A stretch of 64,000 nucleotides of DNA, taken from contig NZ_FOBF01000001.1 in assembly GCF_900109355.1 (NCBI RefSeq), positions 248,001 through 312,000 on the forward strand, in the 5' to 3' direction. Positions 43,197 to 49,906 of this stretch are shown here, piece after piece. Positions within the stretch are counted from its first letter, which is position 1; each line of letters begins with the position of its first letter. The notes under the pieces were generated by a model. The model saw only the letters and a program-made list of their open reading frames with translations, ran no database searches and had not been told where the DNA came from. The stretch is from Nonomuraea pusilla (GTDB taxonomy: Bacteria > Actinomycetota > Actinomycetes > Streptosporangiales > Streptosporangiaceae). A program made the position numbers and the translations under genes.

Positions 43197-43820
43197 ATGA
43201 TGCGGCCATTCATGACGGGTCTGGAAGCCGGCAACTCTGTACCGATCTGCCCGATGACCTCGCGTGCTACTCCGGTCGCAGGCGGGGGCGTGACGGCGCG
43301 TACCTTCGATGAGCCGCCAGGCGGGTGGGGTCGCTGGACGGTCGTGATGTGCAAGCCCGACGCGACGGACCGCAGACTCGTCGAACCGATCCTCGAATGG
43401 ATCGCTGGCACCGTGACCATCGTCCGGACCCGAGAAGTCATCGTCACCGCCCGGCAGATCCTCGCGCACTACGCCGACATGCTGGAGCTGCGGCATCGCT
43501 TCCCGTTCGACGTCCGTGCCGATCTCATCGATCACTACGTCGGCTCCACCGTGACGGTGGCACTCGCGCGCGGGGAGACGAACGACACCGCCCAGCAGGT
43601 ACGGGACCTGCTCGGTCACTACGACCCGTCTCGCGCTCCGTCCGTAACGATTCGCGGCTTCTACGGCGACGACAGCGCCGAGAAGGCCGCCGCCGACGGG
43701 CGGCTCATCCGCAACCTCGTCCACTCCAGCGACAGTCCCGCCGACGCCGCAGCCGACTTCAAGATCTGGTTCGGCGAGCCCTACCGGCACATCCTGCACC
43801 AGGAGGCGCATCCTCGATGA
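43197..43820 (+). CDS. Nucleoside diphosphate kinase-like protein
   Basis: From ATG 43197 (GGAGGG upstream) 207 residues. About 45 N-terminal residues precede an NDK fold: VVMCKPDATDRRLVEPIL (Lys and Asp positions 53-55 of KPDA), FDVRADLIDHYVGSTVTVALARGE, RGFYGDD and the catalytic histidine motif RNLVHSSDS (H176; standard NDKs read RNxxHGSDS). So the phosphate-relay His is kept. It is longer and more divergent than housekeeping NDK and sits among element regulatory genes, so it may adjust nucleotide pools or signal. The next tiny frame overlaps its stop. Confidence 0.75.
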   Translation: MMRPFMTGLEAGNSVPICPMTSRATPVAGGGVTARTFDEPPGGWGRWTVVMCKPDATDRRLVEPILEWIAGTVTIVRTREVIVTARQILAHYADMLELRHRFPFDVRADLIDHYVGSTVTVALARGETNDTAQQVRDLLGHYDPSRAPSVTIRGFYGDDSAEKAAADGRLIRNLVHSSDSPADAAADFKIWFGEPYRHILHQEAHPR

Positions 43821-43867
43821 GCAACGCCGCCGCGCTGACCAGATTCTCGGCCGGAGAGCTGGAGTGA
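43817..43867 (+). CDS. Possible 16-residue coupled peptide
   Basis: ATGA overlap with the NDK-like stop opens a frame of 16 codons (MSNAAALTRFSAGELE) ending 3 bases before the next gene's start. Too short to judge as a protein. It may simply carry ribosomes from the NDK-like gene to the Cys-x-Cys gene (translational coupling). Confidence 0.25.
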   Translation: MSNAAALTRFSAGELE

Positions 43868-43870
43868 TGG

Positions 43871-44236
43871 ATGCCCTCCAATAGCCCCAGAAGAACCGGG
43901 AGGGCGCCTGCCGGTACCCCTCCTCAGCCGCCGGTTCCAGACGAGGACGGGTGGCCATGTCCGGGGCTTGCTCCGCATCCGCCATGCCTGGCCAACGGCA
44001 GGACATCGTCCCTCACCTGGACCACGGACACGCCGGCTCAGTCCCGAACGCTCGACTACACGTGTGCATGCCAGCCCATCGTCTACGAGTTACTGGCATG
44101 CGGCGGCAGCTATCGAATCCGTCGAACGGAGCGGACGGCACCTCCTCGCGTGATGTACGCCGGCCCATGGCGCCGCAAGGCGGTGGGTGACATCTGGGCG
44201 CAGCTCCTCTCGGGCGAGGTGAGCTTATGTCCCTGA
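43871..44236 (+). CDS. Small Cys-x-Cys protein, paralogue of 13850-14137
   Basis: 121 residues. The C-terminal half YTCACQPIVYELLACGGSYR, then IRRTER and WAQLLSGEV, matches the AICE 1 protein (HTCMCRTPVFEL, VRR, WERILSG). The N-terminal 55 residues are Pro-rich and unlike the paralogue. Both sit next to a GntR gene and kinase-like genes. The family probably has a regulatory or metal-linked role in these elements; nothing in the sequence names it. Confidence 0.6.
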   Translation: MPSNSPRRTGRAPAGTPPQPPVPDEDGWPCPGLAPHPPCLANGRTSSLTWTTDTPAQSRTLDYTCACQPIVYELLACGGSYRIRRTERTAPPRVMYAGPWRRKAVGDIWAQLLSGEVSLCP

Positions 44237-44318
44237 CGGCCACTGTGAAGCGACACGGAACCCGCTCAGGCCCCGTCGTCCTAGCCTTGAGTCTTGTTGC
44301 TGCTCGCGAGGGAGCCCC

Positions 44319-44804
44319 ATGACGCAAGGCAAAGCTCAGCCCACATACGCCATGCTGGCCGACGACCTCCGCCGCCGGATCACCACGGGGGAGTACCCGC
44401 CAGGCGGAATGATCCCGTCGGAGGCGGCCTTGATGGCCGAGTTCGGCGTGGCTCGCGGCACTGTCCGCCAGGCGCTCGCGGAGCTGGAGCGCGAGGGCCT
44501 GGTCGTCAGCCAGATGGGACGAGGCCGCAGGGTGCACGGCCAAGCCGCGCCGGACGTACAGCCGAGCACCCGCTACGAAGACGTGGCGAACCAGCTCCGC
44601 GCCGCCATCAAGGCTGGCGAGTTCGCGCCGGACGTCCGCCTGCCTGGCGAACCTGTCCTGGCGGCAAGGTTCGGCACGGCACGCATAACGGTACGCAAGG
44701 CCCTGGAACTGCTTCAGCAGGAGGGCCTGATCGTCGTCATCCCCAGCAAAGGCCGGTTCGTGGCCACCAAGCCACCACCTTCTGATACGAACAGCGAGGG
44801 CTAG
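44319..44804 (+). CDS. GntR regulator made of two tandem winged helices
   Basis: 161 residues, starting MTQGKAQPTYAMLADDLRRR. Residues 5-75 are one GntR wHTH (IPSEAALMAEFGVARGTVRQALAELEREGLV) and residues 85-155 a second (LPGEPVLAARFGTARITVRKALELLQQEGLI), joined by a short linker with no effector domain. Each has its own recognition helix and wing. GntR proteins normally carry one, so this protein could bind two half-sites as a monomer. It precedes the APH gene by 3 bases and should control it. Confidence 0.8.
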   Translation: MTQGKAQPTYAMLADDLRRRITTGEYPPGGMIPSEAALMAEFGVARGTVRQALAELEREGLVVSQMGRGRRVHGQAAPDVQPSTRYEDVANQLRAAIKAGEFAPDVRLPGEPVLAARFGTARITVRKALELLQQEGLIVVIPSKGRFVATKPPPSDTNSEG

Positions 44805-44807
44805 TTC

Positions 44808-45722
44808 ATGACGGAGTCCCACACCGCGCGAGGCTTCTCTCTGCAGGACGCCCAAAGGGCGCTGACGGCGGCCTGCCAGGAGGCCGGGCTGGACAGCCAC
44901 GACGCGGTTCCTCTGCGAGTGGGAGAGAACATCCTGTTCCGCCTCGCGTCCGCCCCGGTGGTAGTGAGAATCGCTCGTAGTGTGAATCTCCTCGCCGATG
45001 TCCAGAAGGAAGTGGCCATCGGGCGATGGCTGGAAGAGGCCGGCTTCCCCGGCGTGCGGCTCTTCCACGGCTGCCCCCAGGGGTTGGTGCATGAGGGCAG
45101 GGTGGTGACGTTCTGGCGCCATGTGGAAAGCGCCGACCAGGCTCCTGGCTTCCAGGACCTGGCGGCGATGCTGCGAGAGCTGCACGCGCTACACAAGCCT
45201 GTGGACCTCGTCCTGCCGCTGTTCGATCCTCTGGGCCGTGTAGAGAGCCGCTTGGACGCTGCTCAAGGCGTTCCAGACGAGGACATCGAGTTCCTCCGTG
45301 GGCGCCTCAAGGAGCTGTACGCCGAGTACAACGCGTTGGAGTTCGCGTTGCCCGCCGGCCATATCCACGGCGACGCTCATAGAGGCAACCTTCTCCGTCG
45401 TACGGACGGAAATGTCATCCTCCTTGATTTCGAGACGTTCAGCTTCGGCCCACGCGAGTGGGATCTCAGCACGGCGGTTGGGATTCCCTTCAGAGGGTTC
45501 CAATGGCTGTCACGGGAGGAGTACGCACAGGCTGTGGACGCCTACGGCTTCGACATCACCGAGTGGCCCGGCTTCCACACGTTGCGCCGCATTCGTGAGA
45601 CGACGATGACGACGTGGCTCATGCAGAACGTCGGCCACAGCCCGGAGATCCGGGCGGAGTTCGATCGGCGCGTGGCGTCGCTACGGCATGACGATCTGCC
45701 ACGCGCCTGGCGTCCCTTCTGA
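44808..45722 (+). CDS. APH-like phosphotransferase, paralogue of 40059-40958
   Basis: 304 residues with GENILFRLASAPVVVRIARS, HIHGDAHRGNLLRR (catalytic Asp) and VILLDFETFSFGPREWDL (metal Asp). The C-terminus shows the same wording as the first copy (WPGFHTLRRIRETTMT against WAGFETLRDTREFRMT). It forms a unit with the tandem GntR gene and converges on the second HTH-TPR gene. Two APH/HTH-TPR pairs therefore lie within 7 kb. A role in modifying a signal molecule is inference. Confidence 0.8.
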   Translation: MTESHTARGFSLQDAQRALTAACQEAGLDSHDAVPLRVGENILFRLASAPVVVRIARSVNLLADVQKEVAIGRWLEEAGFPGVRLFHGCPQGLVHEGRVVTFWRHVESADQAPGFQDLAAMLRELHALHKPVDLVLPLFDPLGRVESRLDAAQGVPDEDIEFLRGRLKELYAEYNALEFALPAGHIHGDAHRGNLLRRTDGNVILLDFETFSFGPREWDLSTAVGIPFRGFQWLSREEYAQAVDAYGFDITEWPGFHTLRRIRETTMTTWLMQNVGHSPEIRAEFDRRVASLRHDDLPRAWRPF

Positions 45723-45788
45723 GTAACCGCATTGAATCGGCTACACGGAGCCTGAGGATGTAGCAGGCGAATCAGTCCGGCGGGCCGC

Positions 45789-47174
45789 CTATCGTGCTGC
45801 GCCTGCTTCCAATCGGGCGCGAACGAGCCTTGTCTCGGCGAATGTCTGAAACTCGCGTACCCGTGGATCGTTCCCATAGCGTGCGAGCTGCTTGGTGAAT
45901 TCACGTACGTATCGTCGTGTGCGGGCCGACCGCAGGTCGGCCACAGTCGTCACGACCTCCCGCGCCACGGCGAGCCCGTGATCGAGGTCGCCATTGGCCA
46001 CATGGCTCGTGGCCAGGATGGTACGGACGAAGGACAGGCTGCGGACGTAGAGGCTCTCGGACAGTTCCACACTCTCCAGCACCCGGTCGCGGGCTCGGTG
46101 ATGCTGGCCCAGATCTCGGAAGCAATGCGCGAACTCCGCCGCCAGCTCCGCCTCGTCGAAGTACTTGAGCCAGACGGGGTCCTCCTCCGGGACGCGCCGC
46201 TCGAACCAGCGCTCGGCCTCACCGAGGGCCCGGCTGCATGCGACCTTGTCGCCTTGTGAGGCCAGGGCTCGCGCCTCCATGGCGCTGAAGAGCGCCATGG
46301 CTGTCGGTGTGGCCGCACCCATGGCACCCATCTGCGCTGCTCGTGCGAGGTTCACCGCCATGGCGTAGTGCCCGAGGTAGTTCGCCTGGTGACTCATGCC
46401 GGCGAGGATGCGTCCGCCGAGCATCCGGTTGCCCGCCTCGCGGGCCAGGTGGAGGGCCTTCGTCATGTACTGCTGGGCGAGGCCGTGCCGGCCGGTGTCG
46501 TACGCCATCCAGGCCGTCAAGCGCAGCATGGCCGCCGTCTCCGAGAGGAACTCCTTGCCGAGCGCCGTGTCGGACCTGACGTGCTTGAGAAGCGGCTCCA
46601 CCTCCATGGCGATGTACTGGACCACCGTGGAGCGGGCGTGCCCGCCGCCGAACCGGTAGTCGAGCTTCGCGAACATCGCCGTCGTCTCCCGTACGGCCTC
46701 GACGCTGGAAGCGGTGACCAACCGGCCTTCAGCCAGCGGCTTCGGAGGCGGTACGGGGTTGATCAGCCAGGTGACCATGGAGTCGTTCCAAGAGTCTGCG
46801 GAAATGTCGCTCTCCACCACCTGGGGATTGGCCGACAGGTCTCCGGAGACGAGGACGGTCACGTCATCGGCCAGGCAATCGGACTGCTTCAGCGAACTGG
46901 TCGTGAACGGCGTCGCCTCGGCGTACATCATGCCGATGTCGCGAACGGTCACTCGCTCGCCCAGCTTGCGCGTGAGGGCCTCGGCGATGAAGTGCGGGGT
47001 CAGTCCGCGGGGGTGCATTCCGTCGAGCCAGCGTTTCACCGACACGTGATCGCAGCGAATGTCGGCGCCGTGGCTTGCGGCCACGTCCTGCACCCGTCGC
47101 GCCAGGGCCTTGTTGGAGCATGCGGCTCTCGCCATGACCGCTGCGAGCTGGTGGTTCGGCTCTCGGAGCTTCAT
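45789..47174 (-). CDS. HTH regulator with TPR-like repeats (461 aa), second copy
   Basis: ATG 47174 is preceded by GGGAGGGCC, so I prefer it to the ATG at 47192. MKLREPNHQLAAVMARAACS opens an atypical HTH (NKALARRVQDVAASHGADI...VSVKRWLDG) followed by 330 residues of TPR-like helices (AKLDYRFGGGHARSTVVQYI, TGRHGLAQQYMTKALHLARE). It resembles BldD-independent sporulation/secondary-metabolism regulators of this layout found widely in actinomycetes. A perfect palindrome at 47215-47235 lies 40 bases upstream and is probably its operator. Confidence 0.8.
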   Translation of the reverse strand: MKLREPNHQLAAVMARAACSNKALARRVQDVAASHGADIRCDHVSVKRWLDGMHPRGLTPHFIAEALTRKLGERVTVRDIGMMYAEATPFTTSSLKQSDCLADDVTVLVSGDLSANPQVVESDISADSWNDSMVTWLINPVPPPKPLAEGRLVTASSVEAVRETTAMFAKLDYRFGGGHARSTVVQYIAMEVEPLLKHVRSDTALGKEFLSETAAMLRLTAWMAYDTGRHGLAQQYMTKALHLAREAGNRMLGGRILAGMSHQANYLGHYAMAVNLARAAQMGAMGAATPTAMALFSAMEARALASQGDKVACSRALGEAERWFERRVPEEDPVWLKYFDEAELAAEFAHCFRDLGQHHRARDRVLESVELSESLYVRSLSFVRTILATSHVANGDLDHGLAVAREVVTTVADLRSARTRRYVREFTKQLARYGNDPRVREFQTFAETRLVRARLEAGAAR

Positions 47175-47214
47175 GGCCCTCCCGTCGCGCAACGGGTTCG
47201 CAACCCTATGTGAT

Positions 47215-47235
47215 CAAACTGTCGCGGACAGTTTG
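47215..47235. promoter_or_regulatory. Perfect 9-3-9 palindrome upstream of the HTH-TPR gene
   Basis: Arms CAAACTGTC (47215-47223) and GACAGTTTG (47227-47235) surround GCG without mismatch. It is in the divergent promoter region between the regulator (start 47174) and the AICE 2 backbone, so it could control both. Same 9-3-9 geometry as the palindrome at 29228, but a different sequence. Confidence 0.65.
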
Positions 47236-47356
47236 CACCCCCTCCAGGCCGCAGTGCACCCCCCTTCGCTCAATTGCACCGTCTTTTGAACGCTGCCGTA
47301 CCCCCTGACCTGCGCGGTTTTCTGGTGCCACGAACACGGCGGGCCCCGAAAGGACC

Positions 47357-47392
47357 TTGACGGACCCGCCAAGCCTGTTCTATACCTGTACA
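47357..47392 (+). promoter_or_regulatory. Candidate AICE 2 promoter with CCTGTACAGG palindrome
   Basis: TTGACG (47357-47362) and TATACC (about 47381-47386) are spaced about 18 bases and resemble a sigma-70-type promoter. The -10 runs into CCTGTACAGG, a perfect 10-base palindrome, well placed for repression. It would drive the small membrane-protein gene at 47465 and the backbone. Confidence 0.45.
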
Positions 47393-47464
47393 GGACAGCT
47401 TCTCGTGAGAGGGGCTGTCACCAGGAGAGACAGGCTCCGCGACGACCAGAAGGGATCACGCCCG

Positions 47465-47632
47465 ATGCCTGCTCTCCGACCCCGCCGTTTCCTGCCCACG
47501 GTGCTGATGATCCTCGCGGCCTTCTTCGTGGTCACTCAGCCGCACAAGGCCGCGGTCGCCGTCAACACCGGCGTGGACGCCGTACAGAAGATCGTCCAAG
47601 CCCTGACCGTCTTCAGCAACGGTCTCGGCTGA
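47465..47632 (+). CDS. Small single-TM protein at the start of the AICE 2 backbone (55 aa)
   Basis: MPALRPRRFLPTVLMILAAF: an Arg-rich start, one hydrophobic helix (LPTVLMILAAFFVVTQ) and a short tail with GVDAVQKIVQALTVF. It could be a membrane anchor or a cleaved signal peptide with a short mature peptide. The ATG at 47465 follows GAAGGGATCACGCCCG. The preceding in-frame residues do not look like protein. Unknown function; similar tiny TM proteins accompany transfer genes. Confidence 0.5.
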   Translation: MPALRPRRFLPTVLMILAAFFVVTQPHKAAVAVNTGVDAVQKIVQALTVFSNGLG

Positions 47633-47651
47633 ACCACACCAAACGGAAGAA

Positions 47652-47696
47652 GCCGGGGCGCGGCCCAAAGTCGCCAAACCTGATCCGCGCCCCGGC
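47652..47696 (+). repeat. GC-rich stem-loop with CGCCAA loop (AICE 2)
   Basis: Perfect 12-bp stem GCCGGGGCGCGG (47652-47663) with CCGCGCCCCGGC (47685-47696) around a 21-base loop that has CGCCAA at positions 9-14, exactly as in the AICE 1 stem-loop at 19426. It fills the gap between the TM protein and the zinc-ribbon gene. Terminator, attenuator and protein-binding RNA are all possible. Confidence 0.65.
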
Positions 47697-47721
47697 ACCC
47701 CTTAGAAGAGGTGTCTCAACT

Positions 47722-47937
47722 ATGACCCACGGGTCCAGCAACACACAGCCCACGTCCGACCTCGACCTGCCCATGCACACCGTGACCTGGTCCTCTGTCC
47801 AGTGGACCTGCCTCGTGTGCGGTGGCGCCGAGGAGATCGACCCGGAGGAGGAGGCTCCCACTCCGCCGATCTGCCCGTCCTGCCACCGACTCGCCGTCGC
47901 CGAGGCCCTCGCGACCCTGCTGGGGGTGCGTCGATGA
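47722..47937 (+). CDS. Zinc-ribbon-like small protein (71 aa)
   Basis: Begins MTHGSSNTQPTSDLDLPMHT. Two CxxC knuckles, CLVCGG and CPSCH, sit on either side of an acidic loop (EEIDPEEEAPTPP), consistent with a rubredoxin-like zinc ribbon. Its stop overlaps the whiB start by 4 bases. The role is unknown; it is likely to be a DNA- or protein-contact adaptor of the element. Confidence 0.6.
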   Translation: MTHGSSNTQPTSDLDLPMHTVTWSSVQWTCLVCGGAEEIDPEEEAPTPPICPSCHRLAVAEALATLLGVRR

Positions 47938-48236
47938 GTGAGCCGGCCGCCGGCGTCCTGAGCGACGAGGAACTGTCCGACCTCCGAGACGACCTGCTGA
48001 ACGCCGACCCGGCCTGCGAGAGCGGCGACGCCGAACTCTTCACCGGTCCCGACCTGTTCGAGTCCGAGCCGGACGATGTCCGGGAGGCGCGCGAGGCGAA
48101 GGCCAAGGCCCTGTGCGCCGAGTGCCCGGCCCGCGCGGCCTGCCTGGCGTACGCGCTGGCCGTGGCGCCCGAGGCCGGCATCTGGGCGGGCCTGACCGTC
48201 GAGGAGCTCCGGGACCTGGGGGAGGTGGCCGCCTGA
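47934..48236 (+). CDS. whiB-like: WhiB-family iron-sulfur regulator
   Basis: 100 residues. Four cysteines are present: C28 in DPACES and C61, C64, C70 in LCAECPARAAC, plus the GIWAG turn (82-86). This is the full WhiB signature for a [4Fe-4S] cluster, followed by a short acidic end with no clear basic AT-hook-like tail. WhiB-like proteins bind sigma factor to redirect transcription. On a conjugative element it may couple transfer to host development. Overlaps both neighbours by 1-4 bases. Confidence 0.88.
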   Translation: MSEPAAGVLSDEELSDLRDDLLNADPACESGDAELFTGPDLFESEPDDVREAREAKAKALCAECPARAACLAYALAVAPEAGIWAGLTVEELRDLGEVAA

Positions 48237-48403
48237 TGGCTCGCTTCCAGTGCGCCGACTGCGGCAGGCGCTCCCGTAGCGCGTTCGGGTGCCGTGGGTG
48301 CGGTGTCCGCCGCCAGGTCGAGGTCTGTACGGCTCACGGCACGCGATGCCTGCCCGGCTGCCCCATGTGCCGCATCCTCGCCCGCTCACAGTCGGGCATC
48401 TGA
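48236..48403 (+). CDS. Small multi-cysteine zinc protein (55 aa)
   Basis: MARFQCADCGRRSRSAFGCR: four CxxC-type pairs within 45 residues (CADC, CRGC, CTAHGTRC, CPMC), so probably two zinc sites. Its ATG overlaps the whiB stop by one base. Function is unknown; it belongs to the run of four tiny cysteine-rich AICE 2 genes. Confidence 0.55.
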   Translation: MARFQCADCGRRSRSAFGCRGCGVRRQVEVCTAHGTRCLPGCPMCRILARSQSGI

Positions 48404-48414
48404 AGGGAGGTCAC

Positions 48415-48579
48415 ATGAACGCCATTCACCTGTCGCCGTGGCCGGGCACCTGCTGTCCGCGCTGCAGCACGCAGCTCGACGGCGGCCCCGTCCAGTTCTA
48501 CTGCGCACCGTGCCGCCGCACGGTGTTCGCCGCCGACCTCGACCACGAGACCCACGCCCCGCTCAGGAGAACCCTGTGA
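48415..48579 (+). CDS. Small zinc-finger protein (54 aa)
   Basis: MNAIHLSPWPGTCCPRCSTQ with a CPRC...CAPC pair 16 residues apart, a single zinc ribbon. GAAGGGAGG lies before the ATG. The stop overlaps the GTG of the next gene by 4 bases. No family name. Confidence 0.55.
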   Translation: MNAIHLSPWPGTCCPRCSTQLDGGPVQFYCAPCRRTVFAADLDHETHAPLRRTL

Positions 48580-48797
48580 TTACTGTCCTGATCTACCTGG
48601 TGGTGTTCGCCGCCGGCTTCGTGTCCTGCGATCTCGTACGGATCGCGCAGGAGCGCTTCCGAATCCGCCAGGCCGTACGCTTCACCGTCACTGCCGCCGG
48701 ATCGCCTGACAAGGTGCTCCGGATCTGGTCCAGCCATCGTTCGAACTGGTGCGACCGGCCCGGCTGTCCGCGGTGCTGGGGACGGTGGGGCCGATGA
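48576..48797 (+). CDS. Small TM protein with C-terminal cysteines (73 aa)
   Basis: From a GTG that overlaps the previous stop: (M)ITVLIYLVVFAAGFVSCDLV is one TM helix, then a basic segment and CDRPGCPRC at the end. The next ATG overlaps its stop, so it is co-translated with the DUF2637 gene. Probably part of the transfer apparatus. Confidence 0.5.
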   Translation: MITVLIYLVVFAAGFVSCDLVRIAQERFRIRQAVRFTVTAAGSPDKVLRIWSSHRSNWCDRPGCPRCWGRWGR

Positions 48798-49906
48798 CCG
48801 CCACCATCTACGGACCTCGGCCGCTGAGCGAGGGCGAACAGACCGCGATCTCGGTCACCGCCGCTGCGGTGGCGAGCCTAGGTCTGCTCGGCTTCGTCAT
48901 CAGCTTCGCCACGGTGGCGAAGGCCGCCACGCCGTCCTTCGGATGGTTCGCCTGGATCGTTCCACTCGGGATCGACCTCGGCATCGCCGTCTTCTCGGCG
49001 CTCGACATCGTCTTGGCCCGGCTCGGCATGCGCCTTCGCCTGCTCCGGCTGGTGCCCTGGGCGCTGACGGCCGCCACGGTCTACCTCAACGTGGCCGCCG
49101 AGGACACCCTGTTCGGGATCATCGCCCACGCGATGCTTCCCGGCCTGTGGGTGGTGGCGGTGGAGGTCGGTGCGTACGCCATCCGGAAGCGCGCCGACCT
49201 GACCAGGCCCGACCACATAGAGTCCATCCGGCTCTCGCGGTGGCTCCTGGCCTTCCCGTCCACGTTCGCCCTATGGCGGCGGATGGTGCTGTGGGAGATC
49301 CGGTCGTATCCGAACGCACTCAATCGGGAACGCGACCGCATCCTCGCCCGCACTGACCTTCAGGACCGGTACGGCAGGCTGTGGCGGTTCAAGGCCACCC
49401 GCCGCGAACGTGCGCTGTACCGGCTGGGCGAACTCGCTCCCGAACGGGTCGCACTCGCACCCGTGCCCGAGCGGCCGGCACTCCCGCCGAAGCCCAAGCC
49501 CAGAATCAGCAAGAAGAGCGTCCGGCCGCGCGCCGACGTCGACGACCTGATGACGCTCGGCTGGCAGATCGCCGCCGACCACGAGACGCGCAAGGTCCCG
49601 CTCACTCGTGACCGGCTCCGCGATGCCATCCGGCAGACCGGTCAGTCCATCTCCACCGACCGCGCCGGAGCCCTCCTGTCCCGACTGCGGACCGAGGCCC
49701 CGCCCGAGCGGTCCACGACCGCCGGACGGACCGCCGACGACGAGGCGGACGGACCGCACAGTCCGACCGCAGACGACCGACCGGACGAAGCGCGGTCCGA
49801 CCGCGCCAAGTCAGAAGAGCAGGGCGCGGCCTCCACTCCGCCAAGAACAGTGGCCGCGCCCCGCCACCCCGCTACCGCCAAGGCACACGAGGTGTACTCA
49901 TCATGA
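48794..49906 (+). CDS. DUF2637 membrane protein with wHTH-like C-terminus (Spd-like)
   Basis: 370 residues. Four TM helices lie in the first 150 (SVTAAAVASLGLLGFVISFA, WFAWIVPLGIDLGIAVFSAL, LVPWALTAATVYLNVA, MLPGLWVVAVEVGAYAI), followed by a basic soluble part and a helical domain (DLMTLGWQIAADHETRKVPLTRDRLRDAI) like the one in the AICE 1 homologue, then an acidic disordered tail. The stop overlaps the traB start by 4 bases. Both AICEs keep this gene next to traB, supporting a shared transfer role. Confidence 0.8.
   Translation: MTATIYGPRPLSEGEQTAISVTAAAVASLGLLGFVISFATVAKAATPSFGWFAWIVPLGIDLGIAVFSALDIVLARLGMRLRLLRLVPWALTAATVYLNVAAEDTLFGIIAHAMLPGLWVVAVEVGAYAIRKRADLTRPDHIESIRLSRWLLAFPSTFALWRRMVLWEIRSYPNALNRERDRILARTDLQDRYGRLWRFKATRRERALYRLGELAPERVALAPVPERPALPPKPKPRISKKSVRPRADVDDLMTLGWQIAADHETRKVPLTRDRLRDAIRQTGQSISTDRAGALLSRLRTEAPPERSTTAGRTADDEADGPHSPTADDRPDEARSDRAKSEEQGAASTPPRTVAAPRHPATAKAHEVYSS

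Noticed and set aside
40059-45722. Aminoglycoside resistance genes
   Set aside because: The two APH-fold proteins keep catalytic motifs, but both are coupled to or beside regulators and lack similarity in wording to known resistance enzymes; resistance is not supported.
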